Origin: Acidocella sp.
GTDB lineage: Bacteria > Pseudomonadota > Alphaproteobacteria > Acetobacterales > Acetobacteraceae
DNA length: 64,000 nucleotides
Assembly: GCA_026224875.1 (NCBI GenBank)
Contig: JAMFRU010000051.1
Span: 18,592 to 82,591, forward strand
Direction: 5' to 3'
In this document: positions 25,433-34,002 of the stretch, piece by piece
Layout of the letters: each line of letters opens with the position of its first letter
Numbering within the stretch: the stretch's first letter is position 1
Program-made: the position numbers and the translations under genes
The notes under the pieces: model-generated
Told to the model about the DNA's origin: nothing
Database searches by the model: none
Seen by the model: the letters and a program-made list of their open reading frames with translations, nothing else

Positions 25433-26257
25433 ATGTCGCAAGCGACCCCCGCAAAAGCACTGGCCCTAGGTACCGCACTCGTCACCGGCGCATCCAGCGG
25501 TATCGGCGCCGTCTATGCCGAGCGTCTGGCCAAGCGCGGTCACGACCTCATTCTGGTGGCACGTGACGAGGCCCGGCTGAATGCGGCCGCCGGCAAACTC
25601 CGCGCCGACCACGGTATCTCCGTTCTCGTCCTGCCGGCGGATCTCAGCACGGAAGCCGGCATTTCCGCCGTTGAGCGCCGTCTGGAGAGCGACCCCTCCA
25701 TTACCTTGCTCGTGAACAATGCCGGCATCGGCGTGGCGGCAACGCTCGCGGAAACGAGCACGGCCAATGTCACCGGCCTCGTCCAGCTCAACGTGCTGGC
25801 CGCCGCCCGGCTCGCCACCACCGCCGCCCGCGCCTTCACCCCGCGCGGCCATGGCACCATCGTCAACATCGCCTCGGTGCTCGGTCTCGTCGCTGAGCTC
25901 TTCAACCCCGTCTACAACGCCACCAAGGCCTTCGTGCTCAGCCTGTCGCAGAATATGCATCGCGAACTTTCCCCCAGCGGCATCCGCGTACAGGCGGTCC
26001 TCCCCGGCATCACCCGCACCGAGATTTTCGAGCGCGCAGGCGGCAATATCGCAGCCTACCCGCCGGAAATGATCATGGAAGTGCATGAGATGGTCGATGC
26101 CGCCCTCTCCGGGCTCGACCAGGGCGAAATCGTCACCATCCCCTCCCTGCCCGACGCCGGTGATTTCGAAACCTTTACCCAGGCCCGCCTGGCTTTGGGC
26201 CCCAACCTCTCGCGCAACCATGCCGCGCCGCGCTACCGGGTGAGTGTCCCGGCATGA
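25433..26257 (+). CDS. Short-chain dehydrogenase/reductase (SDR)
   Basis: A 274-aa SDR with TGASSGIG at residues about 18-25, NNAGIG, and the catalytic Y-N-A-T-K preceded by serine in NIASVLG. The general layout fits the DltE/YqjQ-like branch that acts on acyl or small carbonyl compounds. It is the first gene of an operon with an efflux pump; its stop overlaps the ATG of the membrane-fusion gene by 4 bp. A role in detoxifying the compound exported by the pump is an inference from this arrangement. Confidence 0.92.
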   Translation: MSQATPAKALALGTALVTGASSGIGAVYAERLAKRGHDLILVARDEARLNAAAGKLRADHGISVLVLPADLSTEAGISAVERRLESDPSITLLVNNAGIGVAATLAETSTANVTGLVQLNVLAAARLATTAARAFTPRGHGTIVNIASVLGLVAELFNPVYNATKAFVLSLSQNMHRELSPSGIRVQAVLPGITRTEIFERAGGNIAAYPPEMIMEVHEMVDAALSGLDQGEIVTIPSLPDAGDFETFTQARLALGPNLSRNHAAPRYRVSVPA

Positions 26258-27333
26258 GCGGCGCTACCCACCCCGGCGCCATCCCCGGCCAGCGCGCCGG
26301 GGGGGTACGCCTCAACCGCAAATCGCTTCTCTTCGCCGGCGCTGGCCTGCTCACCCTGGCCGCCATTGTCTATGGCGCAAACTACTGGGCCACCGGGCGG
26401 TTCCTGCAAAGTACCGATGACGCCTATGTCGGCGGCGATGTTTCCGCCCTCGCCCCGCAGGTGAGCGGGCAGATCGCCCAGGTCTCGGTAACCGACAACG
26501 AAACCGTACACGCCGGCCAGCTCCTGGTGCAGCTCGACGACCGCCCCTACCGCGCCGCCCTCGCCCAGGCCGATGCCAACGTCGCAGGTGCCAAGGCCGC
26601 TTTGGCCAATCTCGACGCCACGGAAAACCTCCAGCAATCGGTCGTCGCCGAGGCGCAGACCGACATCACCGCCGCCGATGCCGCCGTGGGTCTGGCCCGC
26701 TTGAATCAGTCCCGTTACGCCCGCCTCGCCGCCAGCAGCGCCGGCACCGAACAGGACGCGCAAACCGCCAATGCCACTCTGGCCCAAAACACCGCCGCCG
26801 CCCAAAAAACCCGCGCCGCGCTGGCGGCCGAAATCGCCCGCCTCGCCGTCATCGAAACCCAGAAAACCCAAGCCCAGGCCAGCCTCGCCGGCGCCCAGGC
26901 CAGCCGCGATGTGGCCGCATTGAACGAGCAATACACGCGCATCGTCGCCCCGTTTGACGGCGTAGTCGGCGACCGCGCCGCGCATGTCGGCGACTACGCC
27001 TCCGCCGGCTCGCAACTGCTCTCGCTGGTGCCTACGCAAGGCCTCTGGGTCGATGCCAATTTCAAGGAAGACCAACTGGCTCACATGCAGCCCGGTCAGA
27101 ACGTCAGCATCGTCGCGGACATCGCGCCCGGGGTAAAAATCACCGGCCATGTCGGCAGCCTCTCGCCCGCTTCCGGCGCCGTGTTCAGCCTGCTGCCGGC
27201 GCAAAACGCCACCGGCAATTTCACCAAAATCGTCCAACGCGTGCCGGTCCGCGTGCTGCTCGACGGCAACGCCGCCACCCTCGGCCTGCTGCGCCCCGGC
27301 CTCTCCGTGACCGCGACAGTTGATACAAAATGA
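26254..27333 (+). CDS. emrA: HlyD/EmrA-type membrane fusion protein
   Basis: A 359-aa periplasmic adaptor: one hydrophobic N-terminal helix (LLFAGAGLLTLAAIVYGANY), a barrel-sandwich segment DAYVGGDVSALAPQVSGQIA, a long alanine- and glutamine-rich alpha-hairpin, and the second half-motif RIVAPFDGVVGDR. It links an inner-membrane MFS pump to an outer-membrane channel. It overlaps both neighbours by 4 bp (ATGA). No TolC-type outer-membrane gene follows, so a channel encoded elsewhere must be used. Confidence 0.93.
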   Translation: MSGATHPGAIPGQRAGGVRLNRKSLLFAGAGLLTLAAIVYGANYWATGRFLQSTDDAYVGGDVSALAPQVSGQIAQVSVTDNETVHAGQLLVQLDDRPYRAALAQADANVAGAKAALANLDATENLQQSVVAEAQTDITAADAAVGLARLNQSRYARLAASSAGTEQDAQTANATLAQNTAAAQKTRAALAAEIARLAVIETQKTQAQASLAGAQASRDVAALNEQYTRIVAPFDGVVGDRAAHVGDYASAGSQLLSLVPTQGLWVDANFKEDQLAHMQPGQNVSIVADIAPGVKITGHVGSLSPASGAVFSLLPAQNATGNFTKIVQRVPVRVLLDGNAATLGLLRPGLSVTATVDTK

Positions 27334-28850
27334 GAGAGATCCTGCCCTTCGCGGTGATGTGCATCGGCATGTTCGCAGCCTTGCTGGACATCCAGATCGT
27401 CGCTTCGTCGCTGCAGGATATCGGCGGCGGGCTCTCCGCCGCGCAGGATGAAATCGGCTGGGTGCAGACCGCGTACCTGATCGCCGAAATCATCGTCATC
27501 CCACTCTCCGGCTGGCTCACCCGCGTGTTCTCCACGCGCTGGCTGTTCACCGCGTCAGCCGCCGGCTTCACCCTCACCAGCATGCTGTGCGGTCTGGCCT
27601 GGAACATCGATTCCATGATCGTCTTCCGTGCGCTGCAAGGCCTGCTAGGTGCCTCGATGATCCCCACCGTCTTTACCTCCACATTTCATTACTTCCCTGG
27701 CCAAAAGCGCGTCTATGCCGCCGCCGTGGTCGGCACCATCGCCTCCATCGCCCCCACACTCGGCCCCGTCATCGGCGGCTACATCACCGATGCGCTGAAC
27801 TGGCACTGGCTGTTCTACGTCAACCTCATCCCTGGTATTCTGGTCACCATCTTCTCGGCGATGCTGATCGATATCGACAAGCCCGACATCAAACTTCTGC
27901 GTGACGCCGACTACATCGGCATCGTACTGATGGCCGTCGGCCTCGGCACTTTGGAATACACGCTGGAGGAAGGCACGCGCTGGAACTGGTTCTCCAACAC
28001 CACCATAACCACCTGCGCCTGGATTGCCGGCATCACGCTGATCAGCTTCATCACCCGCTGCCTGATGATCTCAAACCCCGTCGTCGATTTCCGCGCTCTC
28101 ACCAACCGCAATTTCGCCGTGGGGTGTTTCCTATCCTTCGTAGTCGGCATTGGCATGTTCGCCACCATCTACCTCACGCCATTGTTCCTCGGCTACGTCC
28201 GCGGCTTCTCCGCCTGGCAGACCGGCGTTGCCATTTTCTCCACCGGCATCGCCTCGCTCGCCGGCGTGCCCGTATACATCTCCCTGACCAAACGCATGGA
28301 CCTGCGCTGGCTCATGCTGGGCGGCATGGCCTGCTTCGGACTCGGCATGTGGAGCTTCTCCTTCATCACCAGCGATTGGGGCTGGCAGGAGCTAATGGTC
28401 CCGCAAATCCTACGCGGCTTCCCGCAGGTGTTCTGCGTCGCCCCGGCGGTCAGCTTGGGCCTCGGCAGCCTACCGCCCGCACGCCTCAAATACGCCAGCG
28501 GATTGTTCAACATGATGCGCAATCTAGGTGGCGCTGTCGGCATCGCCATAAGCGGTGCCATCATCAACGACCGCACCAACTTCCACTTCATGGTGCTAGC
28601 CTCCAACCTAACCGCAGCCCACCCCCAGGCCCTAAACGCCCTCGCCACCCTACAACAACAAATGGGCAGCACACTAAACGCCCAGCGCGCCGCCCTACAG
28701 GAACTATGGACCCTAACCTACGCCCAAGCCGCCACCCTGGCCTACGCCGACGCCTTCCGCGCCATAACCCTAGCCTTCGTAGCCGCCGTATGCCTCGCCC
28801 CACTACTCCGCCAAGTCACCCCGCCGGCGCAGCCGATCAACGACCATTAA
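27330..28850 (+). CDS. emrB: DHA2 family MFS efflux transporter (EmrB/QacA type)
   Basis: A 506-aa polytopic inner-membrane protein with about 14 predicted helices. It shows LDIQIVASSLQDIGGGLSA in helix 1, WVQTAYLIAEIIVIPLSGWL, and the antiporter motif C region VVGTIASIAPTLGPVIGGYI, all characteristic of proton-driven EmrB-type drug pumps. It works with the adaptor encoded immediately upstream. The last hundred or so codons use many CTA and CCA codons that are rare in the rest of the gene. The stop codon abuts a 200-bp palindromic element. Confidence 0.94.
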   Translation: MREILPFAVMCIGMFAALLDIQIVASSLQDIGGGLSAAQDEIGWVQTAYLIAEIIVIPLSGWLTRVFSTRWLFTASAAGFTLTSMLCGLAWNIDSMIVFRALQGLLGASMIPTVFTSTFHYFPGQKRVYAAAVVGTIASIAPTLGPVIGGYITDALNWHWLFYVNLIPGILVTIFSAMLIDIDKPDIKLLRDADYIGIVLMAVGLGTLEYTLEEGTRWNWFSNTTITTCAWIAGITLISFITRCLMISNPVVDFRALTNRNFAVGCFLSFVVGIGMFATIYLTPLFLGYVRGFSAWQTGVAIFSTGIASLAGVPVYISLTKRMDLRWLMLGGMACFGLGMWSFSFITSDWGWQELMVPQILRGFPQVFCVAPAVSLGLGSLPPARLKYASGLFNMMRNLGGAVGIAISGAIINDRTNFHFMVLASNLTAAHPQALNALATLQQQMGSTLNAQRAALQELWTLTYAQAATLAYADAFRAITLAFVAAVCLAPLLRQVTPPAQPINDH

Positions 28851-29048
28851 AAAAGGCTGGGGCTCTGCCCCTCGACCCCGCTGGGGCCTGAGGCCCCAGA
28901 CCCCCGCTACTGAAGACTTAAAAAAGAGGCCTGCCTCCGTGCTGTTTCAAACAGCATAGTGGCAGGCCTCTTTTATAAGTCTTCAACTAATGGGGTCTGG
29001 GCCTCAGGCCCAGTGGGGGTCGAGGGGGCAAAGCCCCTCGCCTTTTTA
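28848..29048. repeat. Giant nested palindrome between convergent genes
   Basis: The whole gap between two convergent stop codons is a nested inverted repeat. The outer GC-rich arms are about 28857-28903 and 28992-29038, the middle arms 28911-28935 and 28961-28985 match at 24 of 25 positions, and the inner arms TGCTGTTT/AAACAGCA (28940-28947/28949-28956) are perfect. A and T runs at the ends suit transcription termination in both directions. Part of the outer arm recurs at the right edge of the window. Confidence 0.9.
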
Positions 29049-30419
29049 AAACGTCGTGCTCATCCGCGCGCCGATGACGAGTTCGTTGCGCAGGTTGTGC
29101 GTGCCATCATTCGGGTCCAGCACGCCGCCGCCGGGGTTCACGACATATTGAATGTCGGGCTGCACGTTCAGCCAGGGGGTTACCGCGGCCTGATAGGTCA
29201 GCTCGAATAATTCTTCCGTGTTCTGCCGCGGCAATCCGGAATCCACATCCAGCCCGGCGGCGCGGCTGCTCACCTTGCCGATGCCGAAGTCGAGGCCGGC
29301 GGTATCGTTGTCACGCCCCGGAATCGGTGCCGCCACGGTCACGCCACCATTGAAGAAGAAGCTGATGAAATTCTGAGTGCTCGGCGCGCCCATGACGCGG
29401 CCGAACACGTTAACGTTCTGCGACGAATTTTTGGCGTTTTGCCAAACCGTCTGATCGATCACGGCGTAGAGGCTGTAATTGCCATGATGCATTTTCGGGT
29501 TGCCGTTGCTATCGGTATCCGCGAGCGAAAGCCCATCGGTGCCGTAGCGCTGGTCGGAGAAGGCGCCGCTATCGTACCAACCGCCGAGTTTATACGTGCC
29601 GGCCAGGCCGAACGGGGTCGCGGAATACTGGTATTCGGCAATCCACAACGCGCCGGTGTTCAGGTTGAACTTGCCCCCGTTGCGGTCGAGCTGCTGCGCA
29701 TCATCGCCAAACGCGCCGCCGCCGGGATTATCGTCGAACACGCCGGCCAGGATCGCCTGGTTGGGCGTCGGCTTGAACTGCACGCGCACGCCGAGCGAGG
29801 CGAGCGGATAGGCCGGGCCGCCACCGTAAAGATCATCGGAAGGCACCAGCGGCCAGCCGGCCATGGTATTGACGAAGAGCGCTGAATAGGTGCTGCCCAT
29901 GAATTCATTATCGATGCTCTGCTGACCGATCTTGATATCGAACAAGCCCTTGTCGAAGCTCTGGTCGTACCACATCTCCCACAGCCACGAGCCGTCCTCG
30001 CCTTCATTGCCGTTGGCCGCCTGAAGGTTGTCGAGATACGGGCCGGACAGCGACTGCCCATGCAGTTGCAGCCCGGTGATATGGAACAACCCGCCCTGCA
30101 GGCCGAACGCCTTGCCGGTATCGACCTCCAGCGTGCCGGTGGTCACACCCTGCATCGTCGCACCGTTCTTCACACCGCCGGAGGCTGCATCGAGCAGGTT
30201 TTCGCTATCATTGATGCTGACGGTGATACCATGGTTATCGAGCGCCGAACGCACGCCGCCCGGATCGCCCAGGAGTTCCGAGCGCGTCCAGATATCGCCG
30301 GCGTACGGCGCTGGTGTCGTCTGTGCCAAAGCCGGTGCCGCTCCCAAAATCCCAAGCCCTGCTGCGAGCGAAATTGCAGACAAGTGCCCACGCATCCAAA
30401 ATTGATTGGATTTTCCCAT
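29046..30419 (-). CDS. oprB: Carbohydrate-selective porin, OprB family
   Basis: A 457-aa outer-membrane protein with a signal peptide (hydrophobic core SAISLAAGLGILGAAPALA, cleavage after A-L-A) and a C-terminal aromatic residue (…GARMSTTF), as expected for a beta-barrel. The body has many alternating aromatic strands, including WLWEMWYDQSFDKGLFDIKIG and a late LNVQPDIQYVVNPGGG that is highly typical of OprB porins. It would admit sugars or other small solutes. AGGAGAAGG precedes ATG 30419. It lies 41 bp after the DyP peroxidase gene, apparently in one unit under a Fur-like site, which is an unusual context for OprB. Confidence 0.93.
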   Translation of the reverse strand: MGKSNQFWMRGHLSAISLAAGLGILGAAPALAQTTPAPYAGDIWTRSELLGDPGGVRSALDNHGITVSINDSENLLDAASGGVKNGATMQGVTTGTLEVDTGKAFGLQGGLFHITGLQLHGQSLSGPYLDNLQAANGNEGEDGSWLWEMWYDQSFDKGLFDIKIGQQSIDNEFMGSTYSALFVNTMAGWPLVPSDDLYGGGPAYPLASLGVRVQFKPTPNQAILAGVFDDNPGGGAFGDDAQQLDRNGGKFNLNTGALWIAEYQYSATPFGLAGTYKLGGWYDSGAFSDQRYGTDGLSLADTDSNGNPKMHHGNYSLYAVIDQTVWQNAKNSSQNVNVFGRVMGAPSTQNFISFFFNGGVTVAAPIPGRDNDTAGLDFGIGKVSSRAAGLDVDSGLPRQNTEELFELTYQAAVTPWLNVQPDIQYVVNPGGGVLDPNDGTHNLRNELVIGARMSTTF

Positions 30420-30460
30420 TACCTTCTCCTGTTTCGTCTATGTTTAAATTAAGCTCTCGG

Positions 30461-31705
30461 TTAAGCCGCCTCGAATAATCCCTGGCCGATATAGCCACCC
30501 TTTTCGACACCCGGCGGGCAGGCGAAAATCGCGCTGCCGACATGTGTCGTGAACTGGTTGAGCGCATCTATTTTCGACATCTTGTCGAAGAGTTTCACAA
30601 ACCCGGTGCGCGGGTCCTTCTGGTAAGACTGAAAAAACAGTCCGGAATCGTATTCAACGCCCTGGTGCCAGGGTGGCCAGCGTTCGGCCACGAAACTGGC
30701 ACCGTCGTTGTATGAATAAGACCGCCGCAAAATCTGTGTGCCGTCATTATTCACAGGTGCAGCCAGCCGCACATGCGCATTCTCGGCAATCACGTAATTG
30801 CCGTCCTTGTCCGTGGCGTTGAAATCCGGCGCATCGAACTCGTGCTTGCCACCCAATGGCGCGCCGCTGGCCTTGGCACGGCCAAACGTCTGTTCCTGGA
30901 AGGCAACGCGCATGCGGTCCCAATGCTCCAGTGCGATGCGGATGCGCCGCGCCACCATATAGCTACCGCCTTGCATCCAGCCCGCATCATCAGCCCACAC
31001 CGCCTGTTGCAGCGGCGTACCAGTCGGGTTCATCGTGCCGTCTTTAAAACCCATCAAGTTACGCGCCGTGCCCTTGGTTTTGGTGCCGGTCGAAAACCCG
31101 CTCTGCACCCATTTCAACGTCGCCGTGCCATAGGCCATCCGCGCCAGCTGCCGCACAGCATGGAACGCCACCTGCGCATCATCGGCACAGGCCTGCACAC
31201 ATATGGCGCCGCCAGTTTGTCCCTCAACCAGCTGGTCGCCATTGAACCCCGGCAGATCCACCAGCGCCGCCGGACGCTTCGCCGCAATCCCGTAACGGTC
31301 CTTGCCCGCAAAGCTAAACATATCGGGACCAAAACCAAAAGTAATGGTCAGGTTCGAAGGGTTGAGCCCCACGGCCTCGCCACTATCCAAAGGCGGCCTA
31401 TCATCATCCTGCTCGCCCGGCACGGCCGCCAGCCCGGCGCTCATGCGCGCCGCGGCCACCGTCCAGTTTTGCAGCATGATGATAACGTCCTGGCGGCTGT
31501 CCGTCGCCAGGTCGAAAGAGCCAAAATACAGACTGCTCTGCATCGGCGTGGCAATGCCGGCCTGGTGTGGGCCGTAAAACGGCACCACACCTTGAGCCAC
31601 ATCATGCGCCTCGGCGGGCCGCGCTACTGACGCCGCGGCAATGCCACCCGCCAGCCCGCCGGCGACACCAAAGAATCCGCGCCGAGATGGTCCCTTGTCG
31701 ATCAT
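30461..31705 (-). CDS. efeB: Dyp-type peroxidase, EfeB-like, Tat-exported
   Basis: A 414-aa heme peroxidase with a twin-arginine signal (S-R-R-G-F-F-G at residues 7-13, then a hydrophobic stretch and A-E-A). FYGPHQAGIATP and the DyP motif GFKDGT carrying the catalytic aspartate are both characteristic of EfeB/YcdB. EfeB acts in the periplasm on heme or ferrous iron uptake substrates. EfeU and EfeO partners are absent; instead it overlaps by 4 bp an NHL-type protein gene. A Fur-like box upstream of that gene supports a role in iron supply. Confidence 0.93.
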   Translation of the reverse strand: MIDKGPSRRGFFGVAGGLAGGIAAASVARPAEAHDVAQGVVPFYGPHQAGIATPMQSSLYFGSFDLATDSRQDVIIMLQNWTVAAARMSAGLAAVPGEQDDDRPPLDSGEAVGLNPSNLTITFGFGPDMFSFAGKDRYGIAAKRPAALVDLPGFNGDQLVEGQTGGAICVQACADDAQVAFHAVRQLARMAYGTATLKWVQSGFSTGTKTKGTARNLMGFKDGTMNPTGTPLQQAVWADDAGWMQGGSYMVARRIRIALEHWDRMRVAFQEQTFGRAKASGAPLGGKHEFDAPDFNATDKDGNYVIAENAHVRLAAPVNNDGTQILRRSYSYNDGASFVAERWPPWHQGVEYDSGLFFQSYQKDPRTGFVKLFDKMSKIDALNQFTTHVGSAIFACPPGVEKGGYIGQGLFEAA

Positions 31706-32829
31706 TTTGCCTCAACAACCGTGTTCACATCGTCCTCGACATAATAGAAGCCTTTACCCGACGGATTCATAACGATCCCAAACAAATCTCCGGAGCCGGG
31801 CGGGGTCTGCGCCTCATCCGTATCCAGCGCCGCGGTATCAACCTGCTTGCCGGTCGCGGGATCAACCTCGACCACGTAGCCATCAAGCCCGTTCACCACC
31901 AGCAGATTGCCATTCGGCGCCGTCGCCAAAGCCAGCGGCCGGTTCAGCTTGCCGCCCTTGGTCACCACCGTGCCGGTACCGGCACTGTCAGTGCGCGTCG
32001 CGGCATCAGCGATTTTCACAACCTGGTTGTTGATCGCATCGGAGACATAGAGCTCGCCATTCTTGCCCAAAGCCAGACCCGTCGGCCCAATCAGGAACAC
32101 GCTCGCATCAGGCGTGGAAGAGAAGCCGCTGCCGATTACGGTCTTGCTTGTCACCACCGGCGCCTTGCCATCGGCAATCTCCAAACCAATGCGCAGCACA
32201 GTCGCCGTGTTCTTCACCGCCGTGTTGGCACCGCCCGTTCCGAAGCCGACGTTGCTGACGAACAAAGTCGCGGTATCGCCATTATCGATCCAGGCCATAT
32301 TGCCCCAGGGATCGGCAATGTCGGCGTCAGTGATCGTGCCCGCAACCGAGCCCTTGGAATCCAGAATGATCAGGCAGCCCTGACCCAAAGTTTTGCTCGT
32401 GCCATCGGTGCTGGGCGCGCTACCCACAATCACCCAGCCGGATTTCAGCACCGCCAGCGCGGTGGTCAGGCCGACGCCGCCCGGGCAGCCGGCCAGTGTC
32501 GCCGGAATGGTCGCGAATGTGGTCATCTTGCCGGTGGCCGGGCTGTAATTGATAATGGTGGTGCCCAGACCCTGCAGATTGCCCTTGTTGTTGAAATTAT
32601 CGACCAGCAGGTCGCCCTTGGTCAGGCCGCCGACGGTCGCCGGCACGGTGGCCATGGCATAGGGGTTCTGGTCGCCATTCTCCGGCACGGCGGAGGTGGC
32701 GAGGTGATGCGTCTTGATGCCGCTGAGGTAAGAGCCGGTATCGGCCTGCGCATGCATCGGCAGGGCCACGGCCAAAGCCAGGCAGGATGCCGCAGCAAGC
32801 AAAGTTGAAGAGGTTTTACGTGTCGTCAT
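31702..32829 (-). CDS. Exported NHL/SMP-30-like beta-propeller protein
   Basis: A 375-aa protein with an N-terminal signal peptide (LLAAASCLALAVALPMHAQA) and repeated propeller blades of the type GLALGKNGELYVSDAINNQV and PLALATAPNGNLLVVNGLDG, which are NHL-like. It contains few cysteines and is predicted periplasmic. ATG 32829 is chosen, with GGGAG upstream; the frame opens ten codons earlier. Its stop overlaps the EfeB-like start, so the two are probably translated together. A scaffold or ligand-binding partner for the peroxidase is plausible but unproven. Confidence 0.82.
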   Translation of the reverse strand: MTTRKTSSTLLAAASCLALAVALPMHAQADTGSYLSGIKTHHLATSAVPENGDQNPYAMATVPATVGGLTKGDLLVDNFNNKGNLQGLGTTIINYSPATGKMTTFATIPATLAGCPGGVGLTTALAVLKSGWVIVGSAPSTDGTSKTLGQGCLIILDSKGSVAGTITDADIADPWGNMAWIDNGDTATLFVSNVGFGTGGANTAVKNTATVLRIGLEIADGKAPVVTSKTVIGSGFSSTPDASVFLIGPTGLALGKNGELYVSDAINNQVVKIADAATRTDSAGTGTVVTKGGKLNRPLALATAPNGNLLVVNGLDGYVVEVDPATGKQVDTAALDTDEAQTPPGSGDLFGIVMNPSGKGFYYVEDDVNTVVEAK

Positions 32830-32859
32830 CGTCAGTCTCCCAGTGTTCATTAATGGCAA

Positions 32860-32874
32860 TGCAAATTATTCGCA
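32860..32874. promoter_or_regulatory. Fur-box-like palindrome upstream of the NHL-DyP-porin operon
   Basis: TGCAAATTATTCGCA is an imperfect 15-bp inverted repeat (one mismatched pair plus the centre) matching the TGC-AAT-ATT-GCA layout of alphaproteobacterial Fur sites. It ends about 30 bp upstream of the NHL gene start, where it could block the promoter when iron is plentiful. Confidence 0.6.
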
Positions 32875-32923
32875 ACACAACAAGAAAAAAATTTGGCGGT
32901 TATTTACGCTTTTTCGGCCGCAT

Positions 32924-34000
32924 TTAAGTCATGGCGGCCTCCGTTCCGGCGCCGCTCACCGGGGCGGGATAGGCCACAACCTTGCCCTCCACCGTCAGCC
33001 ATACTTTGGCACCCGGCGGCGGCACGGCCTGGCTGAATACGCGGGCCGTAACATCACCGGCCAGCGCCCCTTCCAGCCCGAGCGTCACCACGGCGTCACG
33101 GCCATAGAACGCCACATCCTTCAGCAGCGCCGGCACCGCATTCAGCGCCCCAGCGCTACCCAGCCGTATCTGCTCGGGCCGGATCATCACTGAAACCGGC
33201 CCCGTCAGCCCCGCCGCCGCCAGGGTCAAAGCGCCCAGCGCGCAATGCACGCGCCCGGCCTCGGCAATGCCGGGGCAAAACACCGCATCGCCCACGAAAT
33301 CGGCCACGTAAGGGCTCGCCGGCCGGTGGTACAACTCCTCCGGCGTGCTCATCTGCGCCAGCACCCCGTGCTGCAGCACACCCACGCGCTCACCCATGGA
33401 AAGCGCCTCCTCCTGGTCATGCGTCACCAGAATCGCGGTCGCCCCGGCGGCCCGAATGGCGCGCGCCACCGCCTCGCGTGTCTCCACCCGCAAGCCGGCA
33501 TCGAGCGCCGAGAACGGCTCATCCAGCAGCAGCAGTTTTGGCGAGGGCGCCAACGCGCGGGCCAGTGCCACACGCTGCTGCTCGCCGCCCGAAAGATTTT
33601 GCGGCGCGCGGTCGGCGTAATGGCCGGGCAACCCGACGAGGGCCAGCAACTCGGCCACCCGGAAGCGTGCCTTGCGTTCAATCCGGCTCAGGCCAAACGT
33701 AATATTATCCGCCACACAAAGATGCGGAAACAACGCCCCCTCTTGCGCCACATAGCCAATGCCGCGCTGCTCCGGCGGCTTGGCAAACGAGGCCGCCGCG
33801 AGCAGCTCATGCCCCAGCCTTATCTCGCCACCATTCAGCTTTTCGAAGCCCGCGATCAGCCGCAGCAAAGTCGTTTTGCCGCTGCCCGAGGCGCCCAGAA
33901 TAGCCACCAGCTCGCCGGTACCCACCTGAAAATTGATCCCGCGCAGCACCTCAACCGTGCCGATGAATTTGGTCAGGCGAATAACATCAAGCAGCGCCAT
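32924..34000 (-). CDS. fbpC: Ferric iron ABC transporter, ATP-binding protein
   Basis: A 358-aa ABC ATPase with Walker A GASGSGKTT (about residues 36-44), signature LSGGEQQRVALARAL, Walker B LLLLDEPFSALD and the switch histidine in VTHDQEEAL. The C-terminal 120 residues, with VMIRPEQIRLG, form the TOBE-like domain seen in FbpC/AfuC and PotA-type proteins. Its gene follows the permease gene by 2 bp in the order binding protein, permease, ATPase. Confidence 0.94.
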   Translation of the reverse strand: MALLDVIRLTKFIGTVEVLRGINFQVGTGELVAILGASGSGKTTLLRLIAGFEKLNGGEIRLGHELLAAASFAKPPEQRGIGYVAQEGALFPHLCVADNITFGLSRIERKARFRVAELLALVGLPGHYADRAPQNLSGGEQQRVALARALAPSPKLLLLDEPFSALDAGLRVETREAVARAIRAAGATAILVTHDQEEALSMGERVGVLQHGVLAQMSTPEELYHRPASPYVADFVGDAVFCPGIAEAGRVHCALGALTLAAAGLTGPVSVMIRPEQIRLGSAGALNAVPALLKDVAFYGRDAVVTLGLEGALAGDVTARVFSQAVPPPGAKVWLTVEGKVVAYPAPVSGAGTEAAMT

Positions 34001-34002
34001 GT

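Noticed and set aside
28848..29048. Possible insertion sequence
   Set aside because: The region is a palindrome without any transposase ORF and no target duplication could be seen.
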